Assembly (NCBI GenBank): GCA_029255365.1 | Contig: JAPFQF010000005.1 | Location: 1-64,000, forward strand | DNA: 64,000 nt | Source: Candidatus Nitrosopumilus sp. | GTDB taxonomy: Archaea; Thermoproteota; Nitrososphaeria; Nitrososphaerales; Nitrosopumilaceae | Reading direction: 5' to 3' | Shown here: piece by piece, positions 55,948-64,000 of the stretch | Position numbering within the stretch: position 1 is the stretch's first letter | Layout of the letters: the number at the start of each line of letters is the position of its first letter | Program-made: the position numbers and the translations under genes | Notes under the pieces: model-generated | Database searches by the model: none | The model's input: the letters and a program-made list of their open reading frames with translations, nothing else | What the model was told of the DNA's origin: nothing

Positions 55948-57549
55948 ATGGCTGCAAAAAAACCTGTAAAACAAAAAACACTCGAAAAGAAAATTTTCAC
56001 TGATTCTACTTTTCTTGTAAAACGAATCTATCAGAAATCTCCAAAAAAGAGACCTGCAGAAGACGCAGGAACATTTCCTTTCACTAGGGGAATTCATCCT
56101 GAGATGTTCCGTGAGCGATTCTGGACCATGCGACAGTATTCTGGATTTGGTGATGCAAAACTAACCAATGAGCGATTCAAATTTATGCTTGACAAAGGCC
56201 AGACCGGCCTCAGCATGGCATTTGATTTGCCGACACAGATTGGATATGACTCTGATTCCCCGCAAGCTGAAGGTGAAGTTGGAAAGGTTGGCGTATCAAT
56301 CACCTCGATCAAAGATATGATGACTGCATTTGATGGAATTCCATTGGGCAAAGTCAGCTCTTCGATGACGATTAATTCCACCGCATCCACGTTGTTGGCA
56401 TATTACATTGCAGTTGGGGAGGCCCAGGGTTTCAAAAGCCATGAACTTCGCGGAACAACCCAGAACGACATTCTCAAAGAATACATTGCAAGAAACACCT
56501 ACATCTATCCACCGCAACCATCCATGCGATTAATCGGCGACATGATAGAGTATTGTGCAGAAAAAGTCCCCTCCTGGTATCCTGTATCGATTTCAGGCTA
56601 TCATATGAGGGAGGCTGGCTGCACTGCAACGCAGGAAGTCGCATTTACTTTGGCTAACGCCATTGCATACATTCAAACTTGCATTGACAAGGGATTAAAA
56701 ATTGATGACTTTGCACCACGTTTGTCGTTTTTCTTTTGTTGCACTATAGAGTTCTTTGAAGAGGTTGCAAAGTTTAGGGTCGCTAGAAAAGTTTATGCAA
56801 AAATTCTCAAAGAAATGTTCCATGCAAAAAACCCGCGTTCGTTACAATTAAAATTCCACACTCAGACTAGCGGCGAATCGCTAACTGCACAGCAGCCAAA
56901 CAACAACATCATCCGCGTTGCAATACAGACCATGGCTGCAGTTGCTGGCGGTACGCAATCATTACACACAAATTCCAGGGACGAGGCCCTCGCACTTCCG
57001 ACAGAGGAATCTGCAAAAATCGCACTCCGAACTCAGCAAATAGTGGCGCATGAGAGTGGAATCACAAAGACTGCGGATCCCCTTGCAGGCTCGTACTATC
57101 TTGAAGAACTGACTGACCAAATTGAAGACGGCGTGTGGAAATACCTCAAAAAAATTCAAAAAATGGGTGGCTCTGTCAAAGCGATTGAAAAAGGATTCTT
57201 CCAATCTGAAATTAGAGCAAATGCATATCGTCTCAAAAAAGAAACCGATAATGGTGAACGAATTATTGTGGGAGTAAACAAATATGCTGAGGATGAAGAA
57301 CAGCCTGAATTGTTGAGAGTTGACGGTAGAATTGAAGTTCAACAAAAGAAAGCACTCAAAAAATTACGTGAAGAAAGAGACTCAAAAAAATTAGAAAAAG
57401 CCCTGTCTGCAATGCAGAGTGCCGCCGATACCGAAGAAAATCTCATGCCTTACATCGTAACATCTGCCAAAGCATTTGCTACAACCGGAGAAATCAGCAA
57501 CACTTTACGAGAAGTGTTTGGCGAATATCGTCCAAAAGAGGTCTTTTAG
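55948..57549 (+). CDS. mcmA: Methylmalonyl-CoA mutase, catalytic (large) subunit
   Basis: 533 residues, TIM-barrel part only; the B12 domain is the separate gene at 50144. Signatures: PFTRGIHPEMFRERFWTMRQ, YSGFGDAK, GLSMAFDLPTQIGYDSDSP, SISGYHMREAG and LAGSYYLEELTD. Middle gene of meaB-mcmA-mce. Works in the 3HP/4HB cycle. Confidence 0.97.
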   Translation: MAAKKPVKQKTLEKKIFTDSTFLVKRIYQKSPKKRPAEDAGTFPFTRGIHPEMFRERFWTMRQYSGFGDAKLTNERFKFMLDKGQTGLSMAFDLPTQIGYDSDSPQAEGEVGKVGVSITSIKDMMTAFDGIPLGKVSSSMTINSTASTLLAYYIAVGEAQGFKSHELRGTTQNDILKEYIARNTYIYPPQPSMRLIGDMIEYCAEKVPSWYPVSISGYHMREAGCTATQEVAFTLANAIAYIQTCIDKGLKIDDFAPRLSFFFCCTIEFFEEVAKFRVARKVYAKILKEMFHAKNPRSLQLKFHTQTSGESLTAQQPNNNIIRVAIQTMAAVAGGTQSLHTNSRDEALALPTEESAKIALRTQQIVAHESGITKTADPLAGSYYLEELTDQIEDGVWKYLKKIQKMGGSVKAIEKGFFQSEIRANAYRLKKETDNGERIIVGVNKYAEDEEQPELLRVDGRIEVQQKKALKKLREERDSKKLEKALSAMQSAADTEENLMPYIVTSAKAFATTGEISNTLREVFGEYRPKEVF

Positions 57550-57948
57550 ATGAAAATTGACCATATTGCAATTGCAGTAAACGATGTTGAAGAATCCGCC
57601 AAAATTTACCAGCAGGCCTTGGGTGTTGACGATGTGGAATTTGAAACGGTCGAATCCGAAGGCGTCAAAATTGCAATACTGCATCTGGAAAACGCTCGCA
57701 TAGAACTAATGCAGCCGACAAACGAAGAAAGTCCAATCAAAAAATTCCTTGACCGGAAAGGGCAAGGGTTGCATCACATGGCGCTGGACACTGACAATAT
57801 TGAAGGCGAAGTTGAACGGATGGAGGGCTGTGGAATACAGTTTTTAGGAAAAATCAGGCCTGGTTCTGCCGGAACTAGAGTTACTTTCATCCATCCAAAA
57901 TCGTTACACGGCGTATTGGCAGAACTCTGCTCTCATCCTGAAGAGTAA
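57550..57948 (+). CDS. mce: Methylmalonyl-CoA epimerase
   Basis: 132 residues, glyoxalase/VOC fold. MKIDHIAIAVNDVEESAKIY, metal ligands His7, His in GQGLHHMALDTDNI and Glu near LAELCSH. Interconverts (S)- and (R)-methylmalonyl-CoA. Starts immediately after the mutase stop. Confidence 0.95.
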   Translation: MKIDHIAIAVNDVEESAKIYQQALGVDDVEFETVESEGVKIAILHLENARIELMQPTNEESPIKKFLDRKGQGLHHMALDTDNIEGEVERMEGCGIQFLGKIRPGSAGTRVTFIHPKSLHGVLAELCSHPEE

Positions 57949-58014
57949 TCTGGCTAAACAGCGCACATCTATCTGAATACGCTTGTTATTATAGGCTCAA
58001 AGCTCATGTACGTT

Positions 58015-58143
58015 ATGTCACAAGACAGAAAAATGTACAAATGTACCTGTACTGACTGCGGAAAAGATTCTGAGGTTCCTTTTGAACCAAAAGAAGGCAG
58101 ACCAGTATATTGTAAAGAATGTTTACCAAAACACAAAAAGTAG
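58015..58143 (+). CDS. 42-residue zinc-binding protein
   Basis: Not in the track. MSQDRKMYKCTCTDCGKDSE then VPFEPKEGRPVYCKECLPKH. The pattern CxxC(G/K)...(F)xPxxGRPVYCxxC is that of the small CxxC-x(n)-CxxC zinc proteins widespread in bacteria and archaea. An in-frame ATG at 58006 is a possible earlier start. Confidence 0.8.
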   Translation: MSQDRKMYKCTCTDCGKDSEVPFEPKEGRPVYCKECLPKHKK

Positions 58144-58220
58144 ATGTAATTTAGTTTCGTTTGATTAATTTTAAACTTAATTCTTTTCAAATATTTTTTT
58201 ATTTTTAATATCGGCAGTCT

Positions 58221-58275
58221 CAACTGTGTCCGTTCCACATCTGGCCCAAACGGGAACTGTTGAAGCGTTTTTTTG
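58221..58275 (+). terminator. Imperfect long hairpin with T-run
   Basis: CAACTGTGTCCGTT (58221-58234) can pair, with internal mismatches, with AACGGGAACTGTTG (58249-58262), followed by GAAGCGTTTTTTT. It may terminate the small zinc gene transcript. The 10-mer AATATCGGCA occurs just before it and again at about 58296. Confidence 0.4.
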
Positions 58276-58323
58276 TGAAATTTCAATTAACCCTCAAATA
58301 TCGGCAATTAAATTAACCGTATT

Positions 58324-58503
58324 ATGGGATTCAGGGATTTGTTTGTGGGGGACAATGCCGGAAACTATTCTGCCAAAGTAAAGTGTACTGGATGTAACCG
58401 TGTAACTGTTGTAAAAATTCCTCAGGGAAAGACGGTTGAGAAGTGGAGTAAGGGCACAAAGTGCGGTCAGTGCAACGCTTCCGATTCTTGGACAAGTGTC
58501 TGA
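58324..58503 (+). CDS. 59-residue zinc-ribbon protein
   Basis: Not in the track. MGFRDLFVGDNAGNYSAKVK then CTGCNRVTVVKIPQGKTVEK, CGQC near the end and SWTSV. CTGC and CGQC knuckles flank a beta hairpin, a rubredoxin-like or zinc-ribbon fold. Function unknown. Confidence 0.7.
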   Translation: MGFRDLFVGDNAGNYSAKVKCTGCNRVTVVKIPQGKTVEKWSKGTKCGQCNASDSWTSV

Positions 58504-58520
58504 AAACAAACCTGGACTTT

Positions 58521-58763
58521 TCAGGGTTGGAGTGGCTGTGGATCTTTGGCCAGTTTTTCTATCTCACGTAATAATTTTTCACGTTTTTTATCGTATGCTG
58601 TAATTTTCGCTACTGTTTCTTCGGCATGAATTTCAAGTTTTACTTTTTCCTTGCCATCTGTTGATCTTAGACATTCATGCCTTAACGATGCCAACTGGCC
58701 AACCAAAACCTCTATTTCTTCATTAAGACAGCTGACTTCTTTCACCAATTCTTCCATTTGCAC
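58521..58763 (-). CDS. Coiled-coil protein, 80 aa
   Basis: MQMEELVKEVSCLNEEIEVL and onward is a continuous heptad-patterned helix, ending KLAKDPQPLQP. Soluble. Might scaffold or pair with another small protein. Convergent with the 59-residue zinc protein. Confidence 0.6.
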   Translation of the reverse strand: MQMEELVKEVSCLNEEIEVLVGQLASLRHECLRSTDGKEKVKLEIHAEETVAKITAYDKKREKLLREIEKLAKDPQPLQP

Positions 58764-58810
58764 GTTTTCTGCAAGAATATCAAACTTAAGTGCATTGGGG
58801 GTGGTGGGAT

Positions 58811-59416
58811 CTAAAGATTGTGCTCTGCCTTCTCGCTGTTTGTAAATTCAACAAATCCTGAAATCAGACCTTTTACATGTGCATCAAGTTCCTGCAATGC
58901 AAAAATGTCGTACGTCTCTTTCTTTTTAACGTCGTCTGGGTAGATCGTTATTCCGTCTTCGGTTATTAGAAACGCGTGATGTGCTATTGCGTTTTTAAAT
59001 TTGGGGTGGAACGTTTCTTTAGTCCTTTCACTCCAGTTTTCACTATGCCCGAGATTGTCGCAAATCATGCTGATCAGTTGGGGTAATGTGGTTTGTTTCT
59101 TGTACTCGAGCTTGGATTTTTTACATACCATTAATTTTAAAAGTTTGTTGATGACTTCGAGATGAGATATGACGTAATTGTATCTCACATAAATCCTGAA
59201 GACTGTGTTCTGTCTCAGTTTTTCTCTGTCTGCTGTGTTTTTGCTGTCTGACTCTATTTTTGTAAATACTGATTCAAAGTCTTTTTGAAAATTAAGAAAG
59301 TTGGCATAAAATTCCTCATCCTCAAGCGATACCCTATTCCAGCAAATCAGTTTATCGTCTTTCAAGTCACTGAGAAATACCATGGCAGATTTCTTACCGT
59401 CGTCAAAACCTGTCAT
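58811..59416 (-). CDS. Helical protein with HEPN-like motif
   Basis: 201 residues, all helical. FKNAIAHHAFLI resembles the [R/K]NxxxH motif of HEPN-type RNases and nucleotide-binding helical bundles, preceded by a long helical bundle (RIYVRYNYVISHLEVINKLL). No partner nucleotidyltransferase (MNT) gene is adjacent. Function unknown; the HEPN link is tentative. Confidence 0.55.
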   Translation of the reverse strand: MTGFDDGKKSAMVFLSDLKDDKLICWNRVSLEDEEFYANFLNFQKDFESVFTKIESDSKNTADREKLRQNTVFRIYVRYNYVISHLEVINKLLKLMVCKKSKLEYKKQTTLPQLISMICDNLGHSENWSERTKETFHPKFKNAIAHHAFLITEDGITIYPDDVKKKETYDIFALQELDAHVKGLISGFVEFTNSEKAEHNL

Positions 59417-59540
59417 GACTTTCTATGAAATTTTTGAACTTAAGCGTATTGGAGTTTGAATTTTTCATATGTTTTGGCATCGTGGCATGATCCCTGATAA
59501 TTACTTGGGCTGTTGTCCCTGTGATGACAATGCAGTCTGC

Positions 59541-60149
59541 TCATTCCATCATTTTCAAAGTATCTGAAGCTGTTATGATTCCTATGATTTTTGATTTTTT
59601 GGAAACTAGGATGCATTTGGAGTATCTTATCAAAGGAACTAGGACGTTTGCAGGAGTGTCAAAATCCACTATTGGTGGAATCGAGTCCATGGTGTCTGCA
59701 AGCGTTGCTTTTTTCAAATCTGTTTGGCCTAAATCAGATAGGTGTTTCACAATCCCGTCTTCTGAAACCACACCTACTATCTTTGAATTGTCAAAAACAG
59801 GAATCTGGCTGATTGACAATTCATGCATTTTTTTAATCGCATCATGGAGTGTATTTGTCGGTTTTAGCTTTACGATATCCTGACTGCAAAAATCCCCCGC
59901 CGTGTATGAGGATGACTCTCCCTCTAGTTTTGCAAGGCTCTCGAAGATTTTTTTAGCTGTATTGTAGCTTGGCTGACTTCTGCCTGATTCAATTTGATTG
60001 ATCATTGAGGTGCTGACTCCTGTCATGCTGGCTAGTTTTTTTTGGGTGATGCCCATTTTTTGCCTAATTTGCTTTATTGAATCAATTCTTGGTAACAATC
60101 CACTTAGAGATGATTTTGATTGGCTTAAAAATTTATTTTCAGAGATCAT
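59541..60149 (-). CDS. HTH (XRE) plus CBS-pair regulator
   Basis: 202 residues. Helix-turn-helix of Cro/C1 type (MGITQKKLASMTGVSTSMIN QIESG) then two CBS domains (CSQDIVKLKPTNTLHDAIKK and ADTMDSIPPIVDFDTPANVL), which usually sense adenine nucleotides or SAM. Probable transcription regulator common in archaea. It follows a C2H2 finger gene by 6 bases. Confidence 0.92.
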   Translation of the reverse strand: MISENKFLSQSKSSLSGLLPRIDSIKQIRQKMGITQKKLASMTGVSTSMINQIESGRSQPSYNTAKKIFESLAKLEGESSSYTAGDFCSQDIVKLKPTNTLHDAIKKMHELSISQIPVFDNSKIVGVVSEDGIVKHLSDLGQTDLKKATLADTMDSIPPIVDFDTPANVLVPLIRYSKCILVSKKSKIIGIITASDTLKMME

Positions 60150-60155
60150 TACATA

Positions 60156-60311
60156 TCAGTCATCGCTTCTAAACGTCCATTTCAATTCACCGCCTTCTTT
60201 TACAAATGATTCTGGAGATTCTTTACTGTGCCTGTTTTTGATGTGGGACATGTATGTGACAAGCGACAAATATGTCTGTCCACACATTGGACAAATTTTG
60301 GTAAATCCCAC
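60156..60311 (-). CDS. 51-residue C2H2 zinc-finger protein
   Basis: Not in the track. GTG start, MGFTKICPMCGQTYLSLVTY then MSHIKNRHSKESPESFVKEG. Classical finger C-x2-C-x12-H-x4-H. It lies 6 bases upstream of the HTH-CBS regulator on the same strand, so they are probably co-expressed and may act together. Confidence 0.72.
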   Translation of the reverse strand: MGFTKICPMCGQTYLSLVTYMSHIKNRHSKESPESFVKEGGELKWTFRSDD

Positions 60312-60423
60312 GTTCTACGGTTGATTGCAGTGCATATTACCAAAGTTGTAATTTTCAAGTTTGATATTGTTATATTATTTTCACTGAGTTTTGGATTTAT
60401 GTTTTGACGGCTGACTGAAATGA

Positions 60424-63270
60424 TTATTTATTTCTTCTAGATTTAGCTTTTGCCTTTGGTTTTACCTTTGGTTTTGATTTAGCTTTTACCTTTGGTTTTG
60501 ATTTGGCTTTTGCCTTTGGTTTTGATTTGGTTTTTACTTTTGGTTTTGATTTGGTTTTTACTTTTGGTTTTGATTTGGTTTTTACTTTTGGTTTTGATTT
60601 GGCTTTTGCCTTTGATTTTGCAATTGTTGGTTGCTCGATTGCTGCCTGTGCCGCTGCAACTATTGCGATAGGGATTCTGTGTGGTGATGCGCTCACATAA
60701 CTTAGCCCTGCACCGTGACAGAATTTAATGGAACTTGGGTCTCCTCCATGTTCACCGCATATGCCAACTTCCATGTTTGGTCGTAATTCTCTGCCTGCTG
60801 CAAGACCCATTTTTATCAAACTGCCTACGCCGTTTACATCGATGGATTGGAATGGATTTCTTTCTAGGATTTCTTTTTCCATGTATTCTGGGAGGAATTT
60901 TCCTTCCACATCTTCTCTGCTGAAACTAAATGTCCCCTGCGTCAAGTCGTTTGTACCGAAACTGAAGAATTCTGCAGTGGTTGCAAGTTCGTTTGCAGTT
61001 AATGCGGCTCTTACGACCTCTATCATGGTTCCAAAATTGATGTTTAGTTTCATATTGTGTTTAGACTCTGTTTCTTTTTTGATTCTGTCGTAAATTTTCT
61101 TGATGTGGTTTAGCTCTGCGATGCTGCTAATCTGCGGAATCATTATTTGGGGATGGGCTTTTACATTTTTCTTTGTTAGTTCTACCAGTGCCTCAAAGAC
61201 TGCTCGAATTTGCATTTCGTATATTTCTGGGTATGTGATTCCAACCCTTACCCCTCTGTGTCCCATCATAGGATTCACCTCCGCAAGCTCCCTCGCTCTT
61301 TTTAGGACGATTTTTGCTTCTGCAATTTCACTTGCTGCATTCTGTAATTCTAATTTGCGAATTTTCTCTGACAACTCTTCAGGATTTGGTAGGAATTCGT
61401 GCAATGGCGGGTCTAGCAATCTGATTGTGACTTCGTAACCTTCCATAGCTTGTAGAATTTCAATAAAGTCACTTTTCTGCAACTCTCCTAGTTTTTGGAG
61501 AATCTTGCTTCGCTCGTGTATGTTTTCAGCCATGATCATGTCTACAAATAGATTGATTCTGTCGCTTCCGTTGAACATTCTTTCAGTTCTACACAGGCCG
61601 ATTCCTTGGCCTCCAAACTCTCTTGCCAGTTTTGCGCCTTCAGGGGTGTCTGCATTTGCTCTGACCCCAATCCTCTTTATTTTTTGCGACCATTCTAGAA
61701 TTTGTTTAAAGTCTTCGTTTACTTTTGGCTCTATGGTTGGAATGTCTCCGATGTATACGCTTCCGGAACTGCCGTCAATTGTGATTGTGTCGCCTTCATG
61801 TACGACTTTTCCATCCACACTGCACTGCTTGTTGTCCAAATCGATTTTCAAATTAGAACATCCGACGATACACGGCTTGCCCATTCCTCTGGCTACCACT
61901 GCCGCATGAGATGTTTTGCCGCCTCGGCTTGTTAGAATTCCAACTGATTCAAAGAAGGCAGGTACGTCTTCTGGCTTTGTTTCTTCTCTGATTAGAATTA
62001 CTTTGGCGCCGTTCTTGCCCATTACCGTCGCTCTTTTAACATCCAAGACTGCGATTCCGCTTGCTGCCCCTGGGGATGCGGCTATCCCTTTAGCTAGTAA
62101 TGTAAAGTTCTTAATTTGATCAGGATCAATTCTTTTATGTAGTAACTGTTCTAATTGCTCTGCATCGAGTCTTGTTATTGCTTTATTTTTATCAATTAAT
62201 TTTTCATTGACCATGTCGATTGATGTTTTTACCATTCCGACTGCGTTCATCTTTGCATTTCTTGTTTGTAGCAAGTAAAATCTTCCCTGCTCTATGGTAA
62301 ATTCAATATCCTGTGGCTCTTTGTAGTGTTTTTCTAGTCTTTCACATGTTTCTGCTAATTGCTTGTATGATTTTGGAAGGTCCGTTTTCATATCGTCAAC
62401 CTGTTTTCCGGTTCTTACGCCCGCAACAACATCTTCGCCTTGGGCGTTGATTAGATATTCGCCGTAAATTTTGCGTGTTCCGTCTCCTGGGTTTCTTGTG
62501 AATACAACACCTGTGGCGCAGTCGTCTCCCATGTTTCCAAACACCATTGATACGATGTTTACGGCGGTTCCATCTGCTATGTCTTTTGTAATGTTGTTTC
62601 TCTCTCTGTATACAATCGCTCTTTCTCCCATCCAGCTGCCAAACACTGCCTTGATTGCAAGTTCCACCTGTTCAGTTGGGTCTGTTGGGAATTTTCTTCC
62701 TGTATGGCTATCGCAAATTTGCTTGTACTGGGATACGATCTCTCTCAATGACTGTTCGTTCAAATCGCTGTCTATCTCAACACTTTGTTTTTTCTTTGCC
62801 GCCTCTAACACGTCATCGAATTTCCTGTCGTTTACCCCGAACACTACTTTGCCAAACAATTGAACGAATCTTCTGTAGGAATCCCAGGCAAATCTTGGAT
62901 TTTTGCTTTTTTCAGCAAGCCCTAGCACCGTTTCATCGTTTAGTCCCAAGTTCAAAATAGTGTCCATCATTCCTGGCATTGAGATTGCCGCCCCTGATCT
63001 GACTGAAACTAGTAGTGGGTTTGATTTAGAATTCCATGTTTTACCTGTTTTTTTCTCTATTTTTGCAATGTTCTTTTTTACTTCTGCCATGAGTGTATTT
63101 GGCAATTTTTTATTATTTTCATAGTAATTCTTACACACCTCTGTAGTAATTGTAAAACCTGGCGGGACTGGCAGTTTTATTCTGGTCATTTCACACAGAC
63201 CTGCCCCTTTGCCTCCTAGAAGCTTCTTGTTTTTGGCGTCTCCTTCATCATAAAAATAAACCTGTTTCAT
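60424..63270 (-). CDS. ppdK: Pyruvate phosphate dikinase with lysine-rich C-terminal tail
   Basis: 948 residues. ATP-grasp domain (GGKGAGLCEMTRIKLPVPPG), phosphohistidine domain with catalytic His in TSRGGKTSHAAVVARGMGKP, and PEP-binding TIM barrel ending VGICGEHGGDPSSIKFCH. Makes PEP from pyruvate for gluconeogenesis from fixed carbon. The normal enzyme ends near residue 880; here it continues with about 65 residues of KSKPKVKT-type repeats (KSKPKVKTKSKPKVKTKSKP), which the enzyme does not need. Confidence 0.96.
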   Translation of the reverse strand: MKQVYFYDEGDAKNKKLLGGKGAGLCEMTRIKLPVPPGFTITTEVCKNYYENNKKLPNTLMAEVKKNIAKIEKKTGKTWNSKSNPLLVSVRSGAAISMPGMMDTILNLGLNDETVLGLAEKSKNPRFAWDSYRRFVQLFGKVVFGVNDRKFDDVLEAAKKKQSVEIDSDLNEQSLREIVSQYKQICDSHTGRKFPTDPTEQVELAIKAVFGSWMGERAIVYRERNNITKDIADGTAVNIVSMVFGNMGDDCATGVVFTRNPGDGTRKIYGEYLINAQGEDVVAGVRTGKQVDDMKTDLPKSYKQLAETCERLEKHYKEPQDIEFTIEQGRFYLLQTRNAKMNAVGMVKTSIDMVNEKLIDKNKAITRLDAEQLEQLLHKRIDPDQIKNFTLLAKGIAASPGAASGIAVLDVKRATVMGKNGAKVILIREETKPEDVPAFFESVGILTSRGGKTSHAAVVARGMGKPCIVGCSNLKIDLDNKQCSVDGKVVHEGDTITIDGSSGSVYIGDIPTIEPKVNEDFKQILEWSQKIKRIGVRANADTPEGAKLAREFGGQGIGLCRTERMFNGSDRINLFVDMIMAENIHERSKILQKLGELQKSDFIEILQAMEGYEVTIRLLDPPLHEFLPNPEELSEKIRKLELQNAASEIAEAKIVLKRARELAEVNPMMGHRGVRVGITYPEIYEMQIRAVFEALVELTKKNVKAHPQIMIPQISSIAELNHIKKIYDRIKKETESKHNMKLNINFGTMIEVVRAALTANELATTAEFFSFGTNDLTQGTFSFSREDVEGKFLPEYMEKEILERNPFQSIDVNGVGSLIKMGLAAGRELRPNMEVGICGEHGGDPSSIKFCHGAGLSYVSASPHRIPIAIVAAAQAAIEQPTIAKSKAKAKSKPKVKTKSKPKVKTKSKPKVKTKSKPKAKAKSKPKVKAKSKPKVKPKAKAKSRRNK
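60430..60620 (-). repeat. 24-bp minisatellite encoding the PPDK tail
   Basis: Repeats of tttggttttgatttggtttttact type (24 bp, coding KSKPKVKT or close variants) tandemly arranged about seven times at the 3' end of ppdK. Units differ by single-base changes; array length is likely to vary between strains. Confidence 0.8.
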
Positions 63271-63303
63271 TTTTTACGATTATCCAATCTTAGAAAGGGG
63301 GTA

Positions 63304-63960
63304 TTAAACCATTGACTTGGCAAAATCACTTATTATTTTATTCCAGTCTTTTGCTTTGATGATTCCGCTTGCAACCAGTATTCCTTCAGATCCTAGTTCA
63401 ATTGCTTTTGAAACGTCTTCTCCTGAAACTATTCCTGCACCGCAAAGTAGTTTTGTACTATTTTTTGCATTTTTTATGGCGTCTGCAGCTTTCAGAATAA
63501 GATCTGGTTTTTCTTTGGATACTGCTTTACCTGATCCGATTAATTCTGGAGGCTCAATTGCAATGTAGTCTGGATTTATTTTTACATATTTTTTTACCTC
63601 GGCCACATCCTTTACGCATACAATGGATATCATCTTGAGCTCTTTCAGTTTTAGAACCAGTTTTTCAATCTCTTTGCTTGAAATTCTATGCTCGCTGTGA
63701 TTGATCAGTGATCCTTTGACCTTTGATTTTTTTAACAATTCTGGAATTACAAAACCTGTCGTACTTCCGACCTTGGAATTATCTATATGTTGAGCCAGGA
63801 TTGGAACTGCACTGTTTGATACCAGTCCCACTAGGTGCTGTGGCGGTGCGATTGCAATTTTAATTTTATATTTTTTGGAAATCTTTTCTGCTATTTTTAC
63901 AAATTTGACGATGTTGTCCCCTGCAATTTCTTCATAGTTTTTGCAGTTGATTACGAACAT
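63304..63960 (-). CDS. tpiA: Triosephosphate isomerase
   Basis: 218 residues, the short archaeal form. N-terminal MFVINCKNYEEIAGDNIVKF, catalytic His in NHSEHR, catalytic Glu in AIEPPELIGSGKAVS, and phosphate loop LCGAGIVSGEDV. Gluconeogenesis next to PPDK; the pair is 33 bases apart on one strand. Confidence 0.96.
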   Translation of the reverse strand: MFVINCKNYEEIAGDNIVKFVKIAEKISKKYKIKIAIAPPQHLVGLVSNSAVPILAQHIDNSKVGSTTGFVIPELLKKSKVKGSLINHSEHRISSKEIEKLVLKLKELKMISIVCVKDVAEVKKYVKINPDYIAIEPPELIGSGKAVSKEKPDLILKAADAIKNAKNSTKLLCGAGIVSGEDVSKAIELGSEGILVASGIIKAKDWNKIISDFAKSMV

Positions 63961-64000
63961 CTTTTTTTAAAATTTTCTATAACGTATTTAATTCTTGATT

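Noticed and set aside
60440-60620. Tandem array at the end of ppdK as CRISPR or mobile element
   Set aside because: 24-bp coding repeats without spacers, in frame with the enzyme.

Overview
This window is chromosomal DNA from an ammonia-oxidising-type archaeon of the Thaumarchaeota (Nitrososphaerota), most like the marine group I.1a (Nitrosopumilus-like) lineage. The basis is a linked 16S-23S rRNA pair with no spacer tRNA and no linked 5S, a hemL-type aminotransferase immediately upstream of the rRNA operon (a neighbourhood known from group I.1a genomes and fosmids), two TFB genes, a J-domain/ferredoxin fusion, a methylmalonyl-CoA mutase set and 3-hydroxyacyl-CoA dehydrogenase as used in the 3-hydroxypropionate/4-hydroxybutyrate cycle, AT-rich DNA, many TTG/GTG starts and TATA-like boxes about 25 bases before starts (leaderless mRNAs).

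Layout. 1-10 kb: partial 3-hydroxyacyl-CoA dehydrogenase, a GYDKN pentapeptide-repeat protein, small zinc-ribbon proteins, a frameshifted PQQ-type sugar dehydrogenase, HIT protein, DnaJ-ferredoxin fusion, two cupins, a SHOCT protein, a TPR protein and hemL. 10.6-15.9 kb: rRNA operon with recognisable processing stems and downstream terminator-like hairpins. 15.9-21.6 kb: orphan histidine kinase, RDD membrane protein, methyltransferase, secreted proteins and msrA. 21.9-25.3 kb: a polyhydroxyalkanoate (PHA) granule locus (alpha/beta hydrolase, AbrB-domain granule protein, phasin, convergent phaC/phaE). 25.3-35 kb: phosphoribosyltransferase, TFB, matrixin-type peptidase, BirA, YchF-like GTPase and a cobalamin-binding BtuF-like protein. 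35-42 kb: NreA-type DNA repair protein with a PIP box, DUF432 + MscS channel, cysS, nadE. 42-50 kb: Rieske protein, ahcY, metG, a degenerate EF-Tu/SelB-like protein, SpoIIM-like protein, ilvC. 50-58 kb: B12-binding subunit of methylmalonyl-CoA mutase, second TFB, M1 aminopeptidase, meaB, mutase large subunit and epimerase. 58-64 kb: small zinc proteins, CBS-HTH regulator, pyruvate phosphate dikinase with a lysine-rich tail, tpiA.

Functional threads: carbon fixation and reserve metabolism (dehydrogenase, mutase/MeaB/epimerase, PHA synthesis, PPDK, TIM); B12 use; transcription initiation (two TFBs); and a large number of very small zinc-binding proteins, most of them below the size cutoff of the supplied ORF track. 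Three genes look broken (a frameshift near 3,035, an in-frame stop at 38,861 and a frameshift near 47,815); these may be true pseudogenes or assembly errors. A roughly 38-residue Trp-rich module recurs eight times in four different secreted proteins and is the best candidate here for an undercharacterised, lineage-wide building block. Paired intergenic stem-loops with compensating base changes between 2.0 and 4.2 kb are the best candidate for an undescribed RNA or DNA element. I see no CRISPR array, transposase, tRNA or prophage.
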